From: an uncultured Roseateles sp.
GTDB lineage: Bacteria > Pseudomonadota > Gammaproteobacteria > Burkholderiales > Burkholderiaceae_C
Assembly: GCF_963422335.1 (NCBI RefSeq)
Contig: NZ_OY729424.1
Coordinates: 2,356,001 to 2,420,000, forward strand
Reading direction: 5' to 3'
DNA: 64,000 bases
Shown: one piece after another, positions 32,590 through 41,398 of the stretch
Layout of the letters: every line of letters begins with the position of its first letter
Position numbering within the stretch: position 1 is the first letter of the stretch
The notes under the pieces: generated by a model
Told to the model about the DNA's origin: nothing
The model's input: only the letters and a program-made list of their open reading frames with translations
Database searches by the model: none
Translations under genes and position numbers: made by a program

Positions 32590-34812
32590 TCAGGGCTCGC
32601 GCTTGGCGGGTGCGGTGGTGGCCGGGGCCGTGCCCGGTGCCTGGGGCAGCACCGGCGACTCATTGATGGGCAGCAGGCGGCTGGGCTGGGGCTGATTGGT
32701 CTGCTGCAACGCGCGAATCGACTCGTAGCGGCTCAGGGTCAGCTCGTCGGCCGACTGCTGGGTGCGCATCACCACCGGGCGCAGGAACACCATCAGATTG
32801 CTCTTCACCCGCTTGCGGTTCTCGCTACGGAACAGATTGCCGACCAGCGGAATGCTGGCAAGACCCGGCACGCGGTCCTCGCCATCGGTGTATTCATCCT
32901 TCAGCAGGCCGCCCAGCACCAGGATGGAGCCGTCGTCGACAACCACGGTGGTCTCGATCGAGCTCTTGTCGGTGGTCGGGCCGGCGCTGTTGGTGGCGCC
33001 GGGCACCACCGAGGAGTTTTCCTGGTAGACCGTCATGCGCACCGTGCCGCCCTCGCCGATCTGGCTCTTGATGCGCAGGGTCAGGCCGACGTCCTTGCGC
33101 TCTATGGTCTGGAACGGATTGGTCGCGCCGGTGGTGCCACCGGTGTTGGTGAACGAGCCGGTGATGAAGGGCACGTTCTGGCCGATGACGATCTTCGCCT
33201 CCTCGTTGTCCAGCGCCACCAGATTCGGCGTGGAGAGGATGTTGGCGCCGGTCTGCGACTCCAGGAAGTTGGCCACCGCACCCAGGGTGTAGAAGCCGCC
33301 GACCTTCTTCAGGATGCCGATGTTCAGCCCGCCCGGTGCGGCGCTGGCCAGGGCGGTGGCCACGCCGGCCCGGCCCTGGGCCACGGCCACGGTCTGATTC
33401 AGGATATTGGCATTGCCGCTGTTGAAATTGGTGCCGGCGCCGACGATGCTGCTGTCGCCCTTGTCGCCGAACAGGTTCTGCCATTGCACGCCGAAGGTGG
33501 CGGCCTTGTCGGCATTGACCTTGACGATCATCGACTCGACATAGACCTGGGCGCGGCGCGCATCGAGCTGGTCGATGACGGCGCGCAGCTGGCGGTACAT
33601 CGGCTCGGGCGCGGTGATGATCAGCGAATTGGTGGCCGGGTCGGCCTGCACGAAGCCGCCGGTCGAGGGCCCCTGCGAGGCGCTCACCGGCGTGGTGGAT
33701 GCCGAGGCGCCGGCGCTGCCACCGATGCCGCTGTTGGCCGCCCCCGTCAGCACGCCCGGCAACACGCCACCGGCGCCACCCACACTGCTGCTGCCGCTGC
33801 CGCCACCCGAGCTGCCGCTGCTGCTCGCGCCGTAGGCGGCGCGCAGCACGGTGGCCAGCTTCACCGCATCGGCGTTCTTCAGGTAGACGACGCGGATATT
33901 GCCGGCGGCGTCATCGCCCATAGGCCGGTCCAGCTTCTCGATGATGGCGCGTGTGGCCGCCAGCCGCGCCGGGTTGGGTGCGCGCAGTATCAGCGAGTTG
34001 CTGCGCGAGTCCGCCAGCACGCTGACCGAGGTGCCGATGGCGCCCGGCACGGCCGCCGCGGCGCCGCCGTCGGACAGCTTCAGCACCAGGGCCGCGAGGT
34101 CGGAGGCGATGGCGTGCTTCAGCGGCACCACCTCCATGTCGGTGGCGCCCGGGTTGTCCATGGCCGCCACGATGCGGGCCAGGCGCTGCAGGTTCTCGGC
34201 GTAGTCGGTGATCACCAGGCTGTTGTTGCCCGGGTTGGCGTTGATGGTGTTGTTGGGGCTGATCAGCGGCCGCAGCACGGCCACCAGGTTGTTGGCGTTC
34301 TCGTAGTTGAGCTTGAAGATCTGCGTGATGATCTGGTCACCGCGCGGCGCTGTCTCGGTGCCAATCACCACCGAGCCGGCCTGCAGCTTGGCATCGGCCT
34401 CGGGCACCACCTTCAACAGGCCGGTGTTCTCCACCACGGTGAAGCCCAGTCCGCGCAGGGCGGCCAGGTAGTTCAGATAGGCCTCGCGCACCGTCAGCGG
34501 CTGTTCGCTGTAGACGGTGATCGTGCCCTTGACGCGCGGGTCGACGATGAATTGCCGATCGATCATCACGCCGATGGCGCGGGTCACGGCCTCGATGTCG
34601 GTGTTGACGAAGTTCAGCGTCACCGGCGTGCGCGACTTCAACGCCGGGCTGAGCGGCCGGGGCGTGCTGGTGCCACTGCTCTTGCGGCTGGGCGTGTCGG
34701 CGGGCGGGGTCTGGGCCAGCAGGCCGGTGCTCTGGCACAGCAGCGAGGCCGCCACGGCCCTGGCCAGCAGTTGTCTTGCCTGCCGCAGTGGGGAGGTCGG
34801 GCAGTGTTTCAT
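32590..34812 (-). CDS. gspD: Type II secretion system secretin GspD
   Basis: The 740-residue product forms the outer-membrane channel. It has a signal peptide, N0-N3 domains (VTLNFVNTDIEAVTRAIGVMI; IFKLNYENANNLVAVLRPL; VYLKNADAVKLATVLRAAYG) and the secretin core (ILSTPNLVALDNEEAKIVIGQNVPF and VVDDGSILVLGGLLKDEY). A long Gly/Ser/Ala-rich insert sits in the N3 domain, typical of betaproteobacterial GspD. No pilotin gene is visible. It lies six bases after gspN, and this order (N before D-E-F) is characteristic of the group. Confidence 0.96.
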   Translation of the reverse strand: MKHCPTSPLRQARQLLARAVAASLLCQSTGLLAQTPPADTPSRKSSGTSTPRPLSPALKSRTPVTLNFVNTDIEAVTRAIGVMIDRQFIVDPRVKGTITVYSEQPLTVREAYLNYLAALRGLGFTVVENTGLLKVVPEADAKLQAGSVVIGTETAPRGDQIITQIFKLNYENANNLVAVLRPLISPNNTINANPGNNSLVITDYAENLQRLARIVAAMDNPGATDMEVVPLKHAIASDLAALVLKLSDGGAAAAVPGAIGTSVSVLADSRSNSLILRAPNPARLAATRAIIEKLDRPMGDDAAGNIRVVYLKNADAVKLATVLRAAYGASSSGSSGGGSGSSSVGGAGGVLPGVLTGAANSGIGGSAGASASTTPVSASQGPSTGGFVQADPATNSLIITAPEPMYRQLRAVIDQLDARRAQVYVESMIVKVNADKAATFGVQWQNLFGDKGDSSIVGAGTNFNSGNANILNQTVAVAQGRAGVATALASAAPGGLNIGILKKVGGFYTLGAVANFLESQTGANILSTPNLVALDNEEAKIVIGQNVPFITGSFTNTGGTTGATNPFQTIERKDVGLTLRIKSQIGEGGTVRMTVYQENSSVVPGATNSAGPTTDKSSIETTVVVDDGSILVLGGLLKDEYTDGEDRVPGLASIPLVGNLFRSENRKRVKSNLMVFLRPVVMRTQQSADELTLSRYESIRALQQTNQPQPSRLLPINESPVLPQAPGTAPATTAPAKREP

Positions 34813-34818
34813 GCTTGC

Positions 34819-35748
34819 TCATCCAATCGAGATTACGGAGCGCGCGCCTTGGCGCCGTCCAATGATGTTCAGCAGGTTGTTGAGCGCGGCTTCGCGGTCA
34901 GGCGCGGCATTGGCCTCGCCCAGAAAGCGCGCCTTGCCGGCACCGAAGGTGCCTTCGCCGCTCAACAGCAGCGCACCCTCTTGCGTGCTCAGCACCATGC
35001 GCGACACGCCGGCGCTGTCGCCGATCACCGAGAAGCGGTAGCTGCCCAGCGGGTCCACGGTGGAAACGCGCGAGGACAGGTTCAGAAAATCCAGGTCCAG
35101 CTGGCCGCTCTGGCGCCAGCGGCCCTGGGCCCAGTCGATTTTCAGGTTCTTGGCCGACAGCCGCACCGAGCCGCCCAGCTGCAAGGTGTTCCAGGGCGTG
35201 CCCAGGCCGCTGAGCCAGGAGGCCGGCCAGCGTGCCACCCAGCTCTGCTGGCTGCCCGCCGGCACCGTGACACTGGCCGTGCCCAGGCCCGGCTGCAGCA
35301 GCAGGGTGACTTCGCCATTGAGGCAGCAGGCCTGGCGCAGGCGCAGCGCCAGAGCCGTGCCCGAGAAGCCCATATTCCATTCGATGCGGCCCGGCAGGGC
35401 GCTGCTGTCGCGGCTGTCGCGGCCGCCGGTGAGCACCAGCAGGGCGCTGCCCGACCAGATGCTGCCGCGTGTGTCGGCCAGCAGCAGGTGGCCCTCGGTG
35501 GCCTCGTCCACGGTACGCGCCAACCAGGAGGCCGGCGCGAAGGCGATGATGCAGATCAGGATGCCCAGCACCAGGCCGGCCACGCTCCAGCGCAGCGGGG
35601 CATTGTGCTTGCCGACCAAGCCCCACTCGACCTGGCGCGAGTCCTGCCACATCGTGCTGGGCGGACCCGACAAAGCATGGGGGTCACGCCGGAAGGGCCA
35701 TGGCAGTTGCCAGCGCTTCTTCGGTTTGAACGGGGTTCTCGGTTTCAT
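34819..35748 (-). CDS. gspN: Type II secretion system protein GspN
   Basis: The 309-residue product has a basic N-terminus (KKRWQLPWPFRRD), one membrane segment (WSVAGLVLGILICIIAFAPASWLA) and a periplasmic beta-rich domain with the GspN features VDEATEGHLLLADTRGSIWSGSALLVL. It is an accessory inner-membrane component whose exact role is unclear. Its ATG overlaps the gspM stop by four bases. Confidence 0.9.
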   Translation of the reverse strand: MKPRTPFKPKKRWQLPWPFRRDPHALSGPPSTMWQDSRQVEWGLVGKHNAPLRWSVAGLVLGILICIIAFAPASWLARTVDEATEGHLLLADTRGSIWSGSALLVLTGGRDSRDSSALPGRIEWNMGFSGTALALRLRQACCLNGEVTLLLQPGLGTASVTVPAGSQQSWVARWPASWLSGLGTPWNTLQLGGSVRLSAKNLKIDWAQGRWRQSGQLDLDFLNLSSRVSTVDPLGSYRFSVIGDSAGVSRMVLSTQEGALLLSGEGTFGAGKARFLGEANAAPDREAALNNLLNIIGRRQGARSVISIG

Positions 35749-36290
35749 GACTGCAAACCTCCCAGGCTCAGCACCACAGTGCCCGAGTAGCCCTTGGGCC
35801 CGCGCTGCAGCTGTGCCTGCACCGGCCGCGCCCGCGCCGCGCTGCGCGCCTCGCCCAGCCAGCTGCGCAATTGCTCGCTGCTGGCATTGGTCAGCGTCAA
35901 GGTCGCGCGGTCGCCTTGCAAGCTGAGTTTGGCGGCCTCGCCCAGGTGCTCGGTGGCTGCCTGCAACGCCATGGCCGCCTGGGCGCCGCTGACCGGCGCG
36001 ACCGCACGCAACTCGCGCGCCTCGTTGGCCAGGCGCTGCATGTCCTGCAGCTGGGCGTCCAGCCGGTCGATCTGCGGCGGCGCCTCGCGCAAGGTGCGCA
36101 GCGGCGAGGCCACGGCGATCTGCCAGACCAGCAGCAGCCCCAGCACCGCGCCCGCGATGCCCAGGCCCAGACGCTCACGCTCGGCCAGCGCCTGCCACTG
36201 CTGGCGCGCGGGGGCGATCAACTGCTGCCATTGCTGCTGCCAGCGCGGCGGCAGGGCGGTGGTGAAAAAGCTGCTGCGCTTCGTGTTCAT
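35745..36290 (-). CDS. gspM: Type II secretion system protein GspM
   Basis: The 181-residue product has one N-terminal membrane segment (LGLGIAGAVLGLLLVWQIAVASPL), a helical linker (IDRLDAQLQDMQRLANEARELR) and a small ferredoxin-like periplasmic domain (ATLTLTNASSEQLRSWLGEARSAARARPVQAQL). It pairs with GspL in the inner-membrane platform. Overlaps of four bases with both gspL and gspN show tight coupling. Confidence 0.92.
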   Translation of the reverse strand: MNTKRSSFFTTALPPRWQQQWQQLIAPARQQWQALAERERLGLGIAGAVLGLLLVWQIAVASPLRTLREAPPQIDRLDAQLQDMQRLANEARELRAVAPVSGAQAAMALQAATEHLGEAAKLSLQGDRATLTLTNASSEQLRSWLGEARSAARARPVQAQLQRGPKGYSGTVVLSLGGLQS

Positions 36291-37549
36291 GATTGGCCCC
36301 TGGCCGCAGCGCGCACGCGGCTGACGGTCATCCGGTTCTCGCTGACCTCCAGCTGCCAGCCCTCGCTGCGCAGTGCGCTGCGGAAGGCATCCACCTGGTC
36401 ATTGCGCCAGCCGCTGGATGACAGTATCAACTTGCCCGGCTCGAAGCGCAGGCTCTCCAGCGGGCCCATGTCCACCGGCCAGGCGGTGGCGGCGGCACCG
36501 AGCAGCGACTCCAGATCGTCTTCGCCGGGGCGGCCTGCGGCGATACGCAGCAAATCGGTCTCGCGCTCCATCTGCACCCTGGCGTCGAGCACGGCCCGTA
36601 CCTGGGGATGGGTGCTGCGCAGCACCTGCTCGGCCGCGAGCTTGCGGCTGTCTATGCCCTTCTTCAGGTGCAGGGCCCAGAAATTCAGGCCTATCAGGTG
36701 CACGGCGGCCAGGCCGATCAAGCCCAGGCGCACCGGCCGCCAGGCGCGGCGCATATAGGTCCGGTAGGCCTGGCGGAAGGCGCGCACGCCGCGGGCGCGG
36801 GGGGCCAGGTCGAACTGGCGCAGGTTCCACGGGCTGTCCAGCGCGCTGAGGCAGCGCAGCGTGGGTGTCAGCACCGAGACCTTGGTGCCGCCCAGCCAGC
36901 GCTCGGCGGCATCGGCGGCCCCCGGCGTGGCCGTCCAGCGGGCGGCCTGCACGGCGGCATCGGGGAAGAGCTTGCGCACCAGCGTGCCGTCCAGGCCCAT
37001 GTTGGCAACCCCCTGGGGATGGCTCCAGCGCAGGCCCAGGCGCGGGTTGAGGCCGTCCTCGGCCGCCTCGATCTCGTAGAAATGTCCGACCGGAGGCGAC
37101 TCGGGCCAGGCCATCGGTGCCACCCGGTCGACGAACACGTGGCCGGCCTCCAGCGCTGCCAGATGGTCGGCCAGCCAGGCCTTGCTCATCACCACCACCC
37201 AGGATGTGTCGCCGCCGGCGGCATCGGTCTCCAGCGCGAAGTGCAGCTGCTCGGGGTCTTCGAGCAGCACCTCTTCGAGCATGCCGGCCAGTGCCGCTCG
37301 CATGCGGGCGCGGCCCGTCTTGGGCAGGGCCACCCGGTGCCAGCTGAGGTCGGACTCGGCGGGCACGGCAATCACCGTCTCGGCCCGGGGCAGGCGGTTG
37401 GGCGCGGCGCGGCCCTGGTCGATGACAGCCACGCCATCGGTCGTCAGCAGATAGCTGTACTCGGCGGTCGCCAGCATTGCAGCGGGCGCGTCGGCGCCCT
37501 GGGCGCGAAGACGCGCACGCGGGGGTAGCAGCAGGACCAGGGTGCTCAT
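36287..37549 (-). CDS. gspL: Type II secretion system protein GspL
   Basis: The 420-residue product has an actin-like cytoplasmic domain (VIAVPAESDLSWHRVALPKTGRARMRAALAGMLEEVLLEDPEQLHFAL), one membrane helix (LGLIGLAAVHLIGLNFWAL) and a periplasmic ferredoxin-like domain (LESLRFEPGKLILSSSGWRNDQVDAFRSALRSEGW). It links GspE to the inner membrane. A gap of about 100 bases separates it from gspK, the only real gap in the operon. Confidence 0.93.
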   Translation of the reverse strand: MSTLVLLLPPRARLRAQGADAPAAMLATAEYSYLLTTDGVAVIDQGRAAPNRLPRAETVIAVPAESDLSWHRVALPKTGRARMRAALAGMLEEVLLEDPEQLHFALETDAAGGDTSWVVVMSKAWLADHLAALEAGHVFVDRVAPMAWPESPPVGHFYEIEAAEDGLNPRLGLRWSHPQGVANMGLDGTLVRKLFPDAAVQAARWTATPGAADAAERWLGGTKVSVLTPTLRCLSALDSPWNLRQFDLAPRARGVRAFRQAYRTYMRRAWRPVRLGLIGLAAVHLIGLNFWALHLKKGIDSRKLAAEQVLRSTHPQVRAVLDARVQMERETDLLRIAAGRPGEDDLESLLGAAATAWPVDMGPLESLRFEPGKLILSSSGWRNDQVDAFRSALRSEGWQLEVSENRMTVSRVRAAARGQS

Positions 37550-37649
37550 AGGGGGAGTGGCATCTTATTCTAGAAGGCGGGTGCTGATGATTCTCAGAAA
37601 ATCAAGGACTTAGAGGCGGTAGTTGCAGCGTTGTCACAGCATTGGCGTG

Positions 37650-38609
37650 TCAGGGCGTCCCCTGCGCCAGCAGGTTCAGCCGCTGCCGGTAGATGGCCAC
37701 CATGTCCAGGCCGCGGCGCTGCACCAGCGAGCGTTCCTCCAGCAGCCGGTCTTCCAGCCGCAGCCTGCCGCTGATCTCGAAGAAATTGGAGCTGACGCTG
37801 GCCCGCGTGCCGTCGATCTGGGCCGAGGCCGGCACCAGGGTCAGCACGTCCTGCACCGTCTGGAAGGGCTTGCTCTGGCGCGCCTGCACCAGGCGCTGGG
37901 CGGTGGCCAAGTCCATGCCGTCGAACACGGTGGCCAGCAGCTCGCGGCTGGCGGTGTTCAGGTTCAGCGGCGTGGCCACCGGCAGCAGGATCACGCGTGG
38001 GCGCAGCCGGTCCAGATGACTGGCGCTGATGCCCAGCCAGCTCAGCTGATCCAGGCTGGGGGGGGCCAGCGGCGTGTTTTTCGATGACTGGCCGACCGCC
38101 GGCGTGCCCAGTGCCTGGCGCAGCGTGTCGGCCAGTTGGGTGGCGACATCCACCGGCACCCCGACGCTGTCGCAGATGCGCTGCAGCGCGCGCAACTCGG
38201 CCGGTGGCACGGTGGGGCCGCCGACCAGGTTGCGCAGGTTGTAGCGCGCCTGGGCGTCGTCGATGGCGCCGGACAGGAAGGCCTCGGGCCCGTCGTCGCT
38301 GTTGTTGTTGCGGTCGGCAGCCAAGAAGGTGGACAGGCGGGCCTCCGCCAGCGGCACGGCCCAGACCTCGCCCAGATGATCGACCGGCTGGCTCTGGTTG
38401 GCCCGCGCGTCCTCGCGCAATATCAGCCGCGCCCAGTCCAGCGCGCCTTGCAGAATCAGCGCTGCCTGGACGCGGGCCCTCTCGGCCCCCTCGACCTGCA
38501 CCGCGCGGTACTGCTGCCAGACCATGGCCGCAGCCAGCGTGCTGACCAGGGTGACGATGATCATCGCCGTCAGCAGTGCGGCGCCGCGCTCGGCCTGCTT
38601 GCGTATCAT
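37650..38609 (-). CDS. gspK: Type II secretion system minor pseudopilin GspK
   Basis: The 319-residue product has a prepilin leader ERG followed by AALLTAMIIVTLVSTLAAAM, then the large helical GspK domain with FLSGAIDDAQARYNLRNLVG and helix-hairpin-helix-like PLNLNTASRELLATVFDGM. It lacks Glu+5, as GspK proteins do, and caps the pseudopilus tip with GspI and GspJ. Its ATG overlaps the gspJ stop by four bases. Confidence 0.94.
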   Translation of the reverse strand: MIRKQAERGAALLTAMIIVTLVSTLAAAMVWQQYRAVQVEGAERARVQAALILQGALDWARLILREDARANQSQPVDHLGEVWAVPLAEARLSTFLAADRNNNSDDGPEAFLSGAIDDAQARYNLRNLVGGPTVPPAELRALQRICDSVGVPVDVATQLADTLRQALGTPAVGQSSKNTPLAPPSLDQLSWLGISASHLDRLRPRVILLPVATPLNLNTASRELLATVFDGMDLATAQRLVQARQSKPFQTVQDVLTLVPASAQIDGTRASVSSNFFEISGRLRLEDRLLEERSLVQRRGLDMVAIYRQRLNLLAQGTP

Positions 38610-39271
38610 GGCTGCGGCCCCAGTGCGACGGCCCGGTTCAGCGTGCCGCTCCAGCCGCTGGCCTCATCGAACTGCAGCGCCATCTTGACCGCGGCAGGCA
38701 GCGATGAGGTGGGGGTGTTTCCGCCTTGCGGCCCGCTGGCGCCGACGCTCGGCGGCACCGGCGTGGAGGTGCTTGCGCCGCTGCTGGACTGGGCATTGCT
38801 CCAGCTGTTGCCGCGGTAGAAATAGACCTGCCAGCCGCTCACGCCCTCCAGCGCACGCACCATGCCCGGCGCATTGGCCTGCAGCTGCAGGCTGCGCAGA
38901 TAGCTCTCCTGCAGCTCCTCGGCGCGGGTGGTGACGGGCGACTCCCAGCGCGTCCACGCATTGCCCATGCGCGACCAGACCACCACCTGCATGCCCTCGG
39001 GGCGCAGCCGCGTGAGCTGCAGGCTGCCGCCGGTGAACTGCAGCGGCGGCACGGTGCCGGTGTCCTGCACGGCCAGCAGGTCCTGCTCCAACTGCGCCAT
39101 CACCGTCTGCAGCCGCATCGTGCGCTCCAGGTGCGACTGGCTGATGTCACGGGTGCGGATGATGGCGTCCAGGCCGCGCCAGGACATCATTGCCATCAAG
39201 GCCATGATCAGCAGTGCCACCAGCACTTCGACGAGGGTGAAACCGCGGGATGGGTGCGAGATCTTGCGCAT
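38606..39271 (-). CDS. gspJ: Type II secretion system minor pseudopilin GspJ
   Basis: The 221-residue product has the prepilin cleavage site PSRG/FTLVEVLVALLIMALMAMMSWRG with Glu+5. The central part has the GspJ pattern DISQSHLERTMRLQTVMAQLEQDLLAVQD. The C-terminus is Ser/Gly/Pro-rich with a low-complexity insert (SSSGASTSTPVPPSVGASGPQGG). It overlaps gspI by one base. Confidence 0.93.
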   Translation of the reverse strand: MRKISHPSRGFTLVEVLVALLIMALMAMMSWRGLDAIIRTRDISQSHLERTMRLQTVMAQLEQDLLAVQDTGTVPPLQFTGGSLQLTRLRPEGMQVVVWSRMGNAWTRWESPVTTRAEELQESYLRSLQLQANAPGMVRALEGVSGWQVYFYRGNSWSNAQSSSGASTSTPVPPSVGASGPQGGNTPTSSLPAAVKMALQFDEASGWSGTLNRAVALGPQP

Positions 39272-39639
39272 CAGTAGCGCGCCAGCACGGTGGACAGGGT
39301 GACCAGTGCGCGCTCGTTGTCATCGAACACGATCGCGTCGGCGCGACGGAAGTTGGGGTTCGGCGTGGGCCTTATCACCAGCCGGGCCTTGAAGGTGCGG
39401 CCCAGTTGCTCGCATGAGAAGTCGGTGTCGCCGACGCCGGGCAGCTGGCCGCTGCGCTGCAGCTTCAGTTCGGTCAGCTGGTTGTCGGCGCACCATTGGG
39501 CCAGGCTGACCTCGGCCAGGCGCTCGGCATTGCCGGTCAGCGCGCCGGCGGCCTTGATGCCGGCACCCAGGGTGATGGCGACTATGGTCAGCGCCACCAG
39601 CACCTCGATCAGCGTGAAGCCACGCGCCAGCCCTCTCAT
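39271..39639 (-). CDS. gspI: Type II secretion system minor pseudopilin GspI
   Basis: The 122-residue product has a short prepilin leader MRGLARG/FTLIEVLVALTIVAITLGAGIKAAG and the GspI pattern SLAQWCADNQLTELKL and a C-terminal RADAIVFDDNERALVTLSTVLAR. It overlaps gspH by four bases and gspJ by one base. Confidence 0.93.
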   Translation of the reverse strand: MRGLARGFTLIEVLVALTIVAITLGAGIKAAGALTGNAERLAEVSLAQWCADNQLTELKLQRSGQLPGVGDTDFSCEQLGRTFKARLVIRPTPNPNFRRADAIVFDDNERALVTLSTVLARY

Positions 39640-40115
39640 GGCGGGGTGGCCTCGCGGTTGACGACAAAGGGGCCGAGGCCGTCGGTCGTCAGGGTCAGGG
39701 CTTGATCGGCCAGGCGCAGCACGATGCGCTGCGCGCCGATCATCGGCTCGGGGCCGAGCAGCACGGCGCGCGCGCCGACGATCTCGACCGCCGGGGCCGT
39801 GTCGCCGAGCCAGCGCGTCGGCATGGCCAGGCGCTCGGGCAGGCCGTCGAAGCGGAATTGCGCGGCCGCCGTCCCGCCGCCGGGCATGGACAGCGGCGCC
39901 CAGTGCACCGCCAGGCCGGAGGCACGGGCCTCGGCGCGGGCGCCCTCGAACAGCGCCACCAGCCTCGCCGATTCGCGCTCCAGCTGGGTGGCGGCCTGAT
40001 TGGGCAGGGCCAGACTGGCCACGGCGGTGGCGATGGCGATCAGCGCCACCACCACCAGCAGCTCGATCAGCGTGAAGCCGTGGCTGCTGAAGGGCTCACG
40101 CAAGGGCTTTGACAA
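39636..40115 (-). CDS. gspH: Type II secretion system minor pseudopilin GspH
   Basis: The product has the prepilin site SSHG/FTLIELLVVVALIAIATAVASLALP and a GspH-like body (LVALFEGARAEARASGLAVHW, RIVLRLADQALTLTTDGLGPF). The first ATG in frame (40169) lies inside gspG and would give a 31-residue leader. TTG 40115, just after the gspG stop, gives a 13-residue leader and 159 residues, so I prefer it; the start is not certain, and TTG 40103 is a further option. Confidence 0.88.
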   Translation of the reverse strand: MSKPLREPFSSHGFTLIELLVVVALIAIATAVASLALPNQAATQLERESARLVALFEGARAEARASGLAVHWAPLSMPGGGTAAAQFRFDGLPERLAMPTRWLGDTAPAVEIVGARAVLLGPEPMIGAQRIVLRLADQALTLTTDGLGPFVVNREATPP

Positions 40116-40116
40116 G

Positions 40117-40557
40117 CTATTGCCAGGAGCCGATGTCGGCGTTGTTGCCTTCGCCGCCGGGCTGACCATCGGCGCCGAAGCTGTAGATATCGATCTCGCC
40201 TTTCACGCCGGGGCTGACGAACTGGTAGGGGCGGCCCCAGGGATCGTTGGGCAGCTTCTCCAGATAAGGCTTCCAGTTCGGCGGAATCACGCCCGCCGTG
40301 GGCTTGTGCACCAGTGCCTCCAGGCCCTGTTCGGCGCTGGGGTAGCGCTGGTTGTCCAGCTTGTACAGCTTCATCGCCTGCATCAGGTTGTTGACGTCGG
40401 TGCGGGCGGCGGTGACACGTGCGTCATCGGCGCGGTCCAGCACATTGGGCACCACCAGGGCGGCGAGCACGCCGATGATGACCAGCACCACCAGCAGCTC
40501 GATCAGTGTGAAGCCGCGGTGTCGGGGATGGCGATTCAATAGGGGGTGGCGGTCCAT
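40117..40557 (-). CDS. gspG: Type II secretion system major pseudopilin GspG
   Basis: The 146-residue product has a 15-residue basic leader ending HRG, then FTLIELLVVLVIIGVLAALVVPNVL and the GspG body DDARVTAARTDVNNLMQAMKLYKLDNQRYPSAEQGLEALV, with NDPWGRPYQFVSPG and the calcium-site region FGADGQPGGEGNNADIGSW. It is the first gene of the gspG-F operon and is divergent from gspC. Confidence 0.97.
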   Translation of the reverse strand: MDRHPLLNRHPRHRGFTLIELLVVLVIIGVLAALVVPNVLDRADDARVTAARTDVNNLMQAMKLYKLDNQRYPSAEQGLEALVHKPTAGVIPPNWKPYLEKLPNDPWGRPYQFVSPGVKGEIDIYSFGADGQPGGEGNNADIGSWQ

Positions 40558-40680
40558 GTCTGGTTCCTGGTCTGAGGCGGTGCGAACACCAAGTGCAAGC
40601 TTTTACACGGCTTTGATTGCCGCCATATTTCGCTGCCGTTTTCGCTGCGGTCGCGGGCATGCTTGAATCATAATCGCGCC

Positions 40681-41394
40681 ATGTATGCACGCCTCACCGC
40701 ATTTGCTGTTTGGGCCCTGCTTGCGGGCAGCCTGGTGTTCTGGGCCCTGCGGCTGGGGGTGAGTCCGCTGCCGGCGCCCTCGCGCGCCCTGGCCGCCGCC
40801 GAAGGAGCCCCCGCGCGTGTCGATCTGTCGCGCCTGCTGGGCAGCAGTCCGGCCGGCACCGCAGTCAACGCCGAGCCGGCGGAGGAGAGCCGCTTCCGCC
40901 TGCTGGGCGTGGTGGCTCCTAAAAGAGACACCGGCTCGGGCGAAGGCGTGGCCCTGATCGCGGTGGATGGCAAGCCCGCCAAGCCGGTGCGCATTGGTGC
41001 CTCAGTGGACGGAGATGTCTTGCTGCTGAGCCTGACGGCCAACAGCGCCGGCCTTGGCGCCAAAGGCACGGCCGAAGCGGGTCGCATGGTCTTGCGCCTG
41101 CCGCCGGCCACCACCGCCGTCAATGCACCGATTGGCAGCCCGGGCACGGCCTTGCCCGGTTCGGCCGCCGCGCCGGCCAATGAGGCGCGTCCCGGCGCGC
41201 CGGTGCTCGGTGGCGCGGTGTCCGGCGGGCCCATGGTCGGGCAGGCGCCCCCGGGCAATATGCCCTTCCGCGTGGGCGGCGTGGCCGCCATTCCGGCCAT
41301 TCAGCCCACACCGGGCATGAACCCGGTGCCCAATGCCGATGCGCAGGCCATGCCTCAGCTGCCGATGCGGCAGGGCGGCGAGCCGACGCGCTGA
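40681..41394 (+). CDS. gspC: Type II secretion system protein GspC-like
   Basis: The 237-residue product has one N-terminal membrane helix (LTAFAVWALLAGSLVFWALRLG) and a homology region (LLGVVAPKRDTGSGEGVALIAVDGKPAKPVRIGASVDGDVLLLSLTANSAGLG). The C-terminal half is Pro/Gly/Ala-rich and has no PDZ domain. GspC bridges the inner-membrane platform and the GspD secretin. It is divergent from gspG, 123 bases apart. The ATG at 40681 begins MYARL; an earlier frame start at 40663 adds only MNHNRA. Confidence 0.88.
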   Translation: MYARLTAFAVWALLAGSLVFWALRLGVSPLPAPSRALAAAEGAPARVDLSRLLGSSPAGTAVNAEPAEESRFRLLGVVAPKRDTGSGEGVALIAVDGKPAKPVRIGASVDGDVLLLSLTANSAGLGAKGTAEAGRMVLRLPPATTAVNAPIGSPGTALPGSAAAPANEARPGAPVLGGAVSGGPMVGQAPPGNMPFRVGGVAAIPAIQPTPGMNPVPNADAQAMPQLPMRQGGEPTR

Positions 41395-41398
41395 GTGT

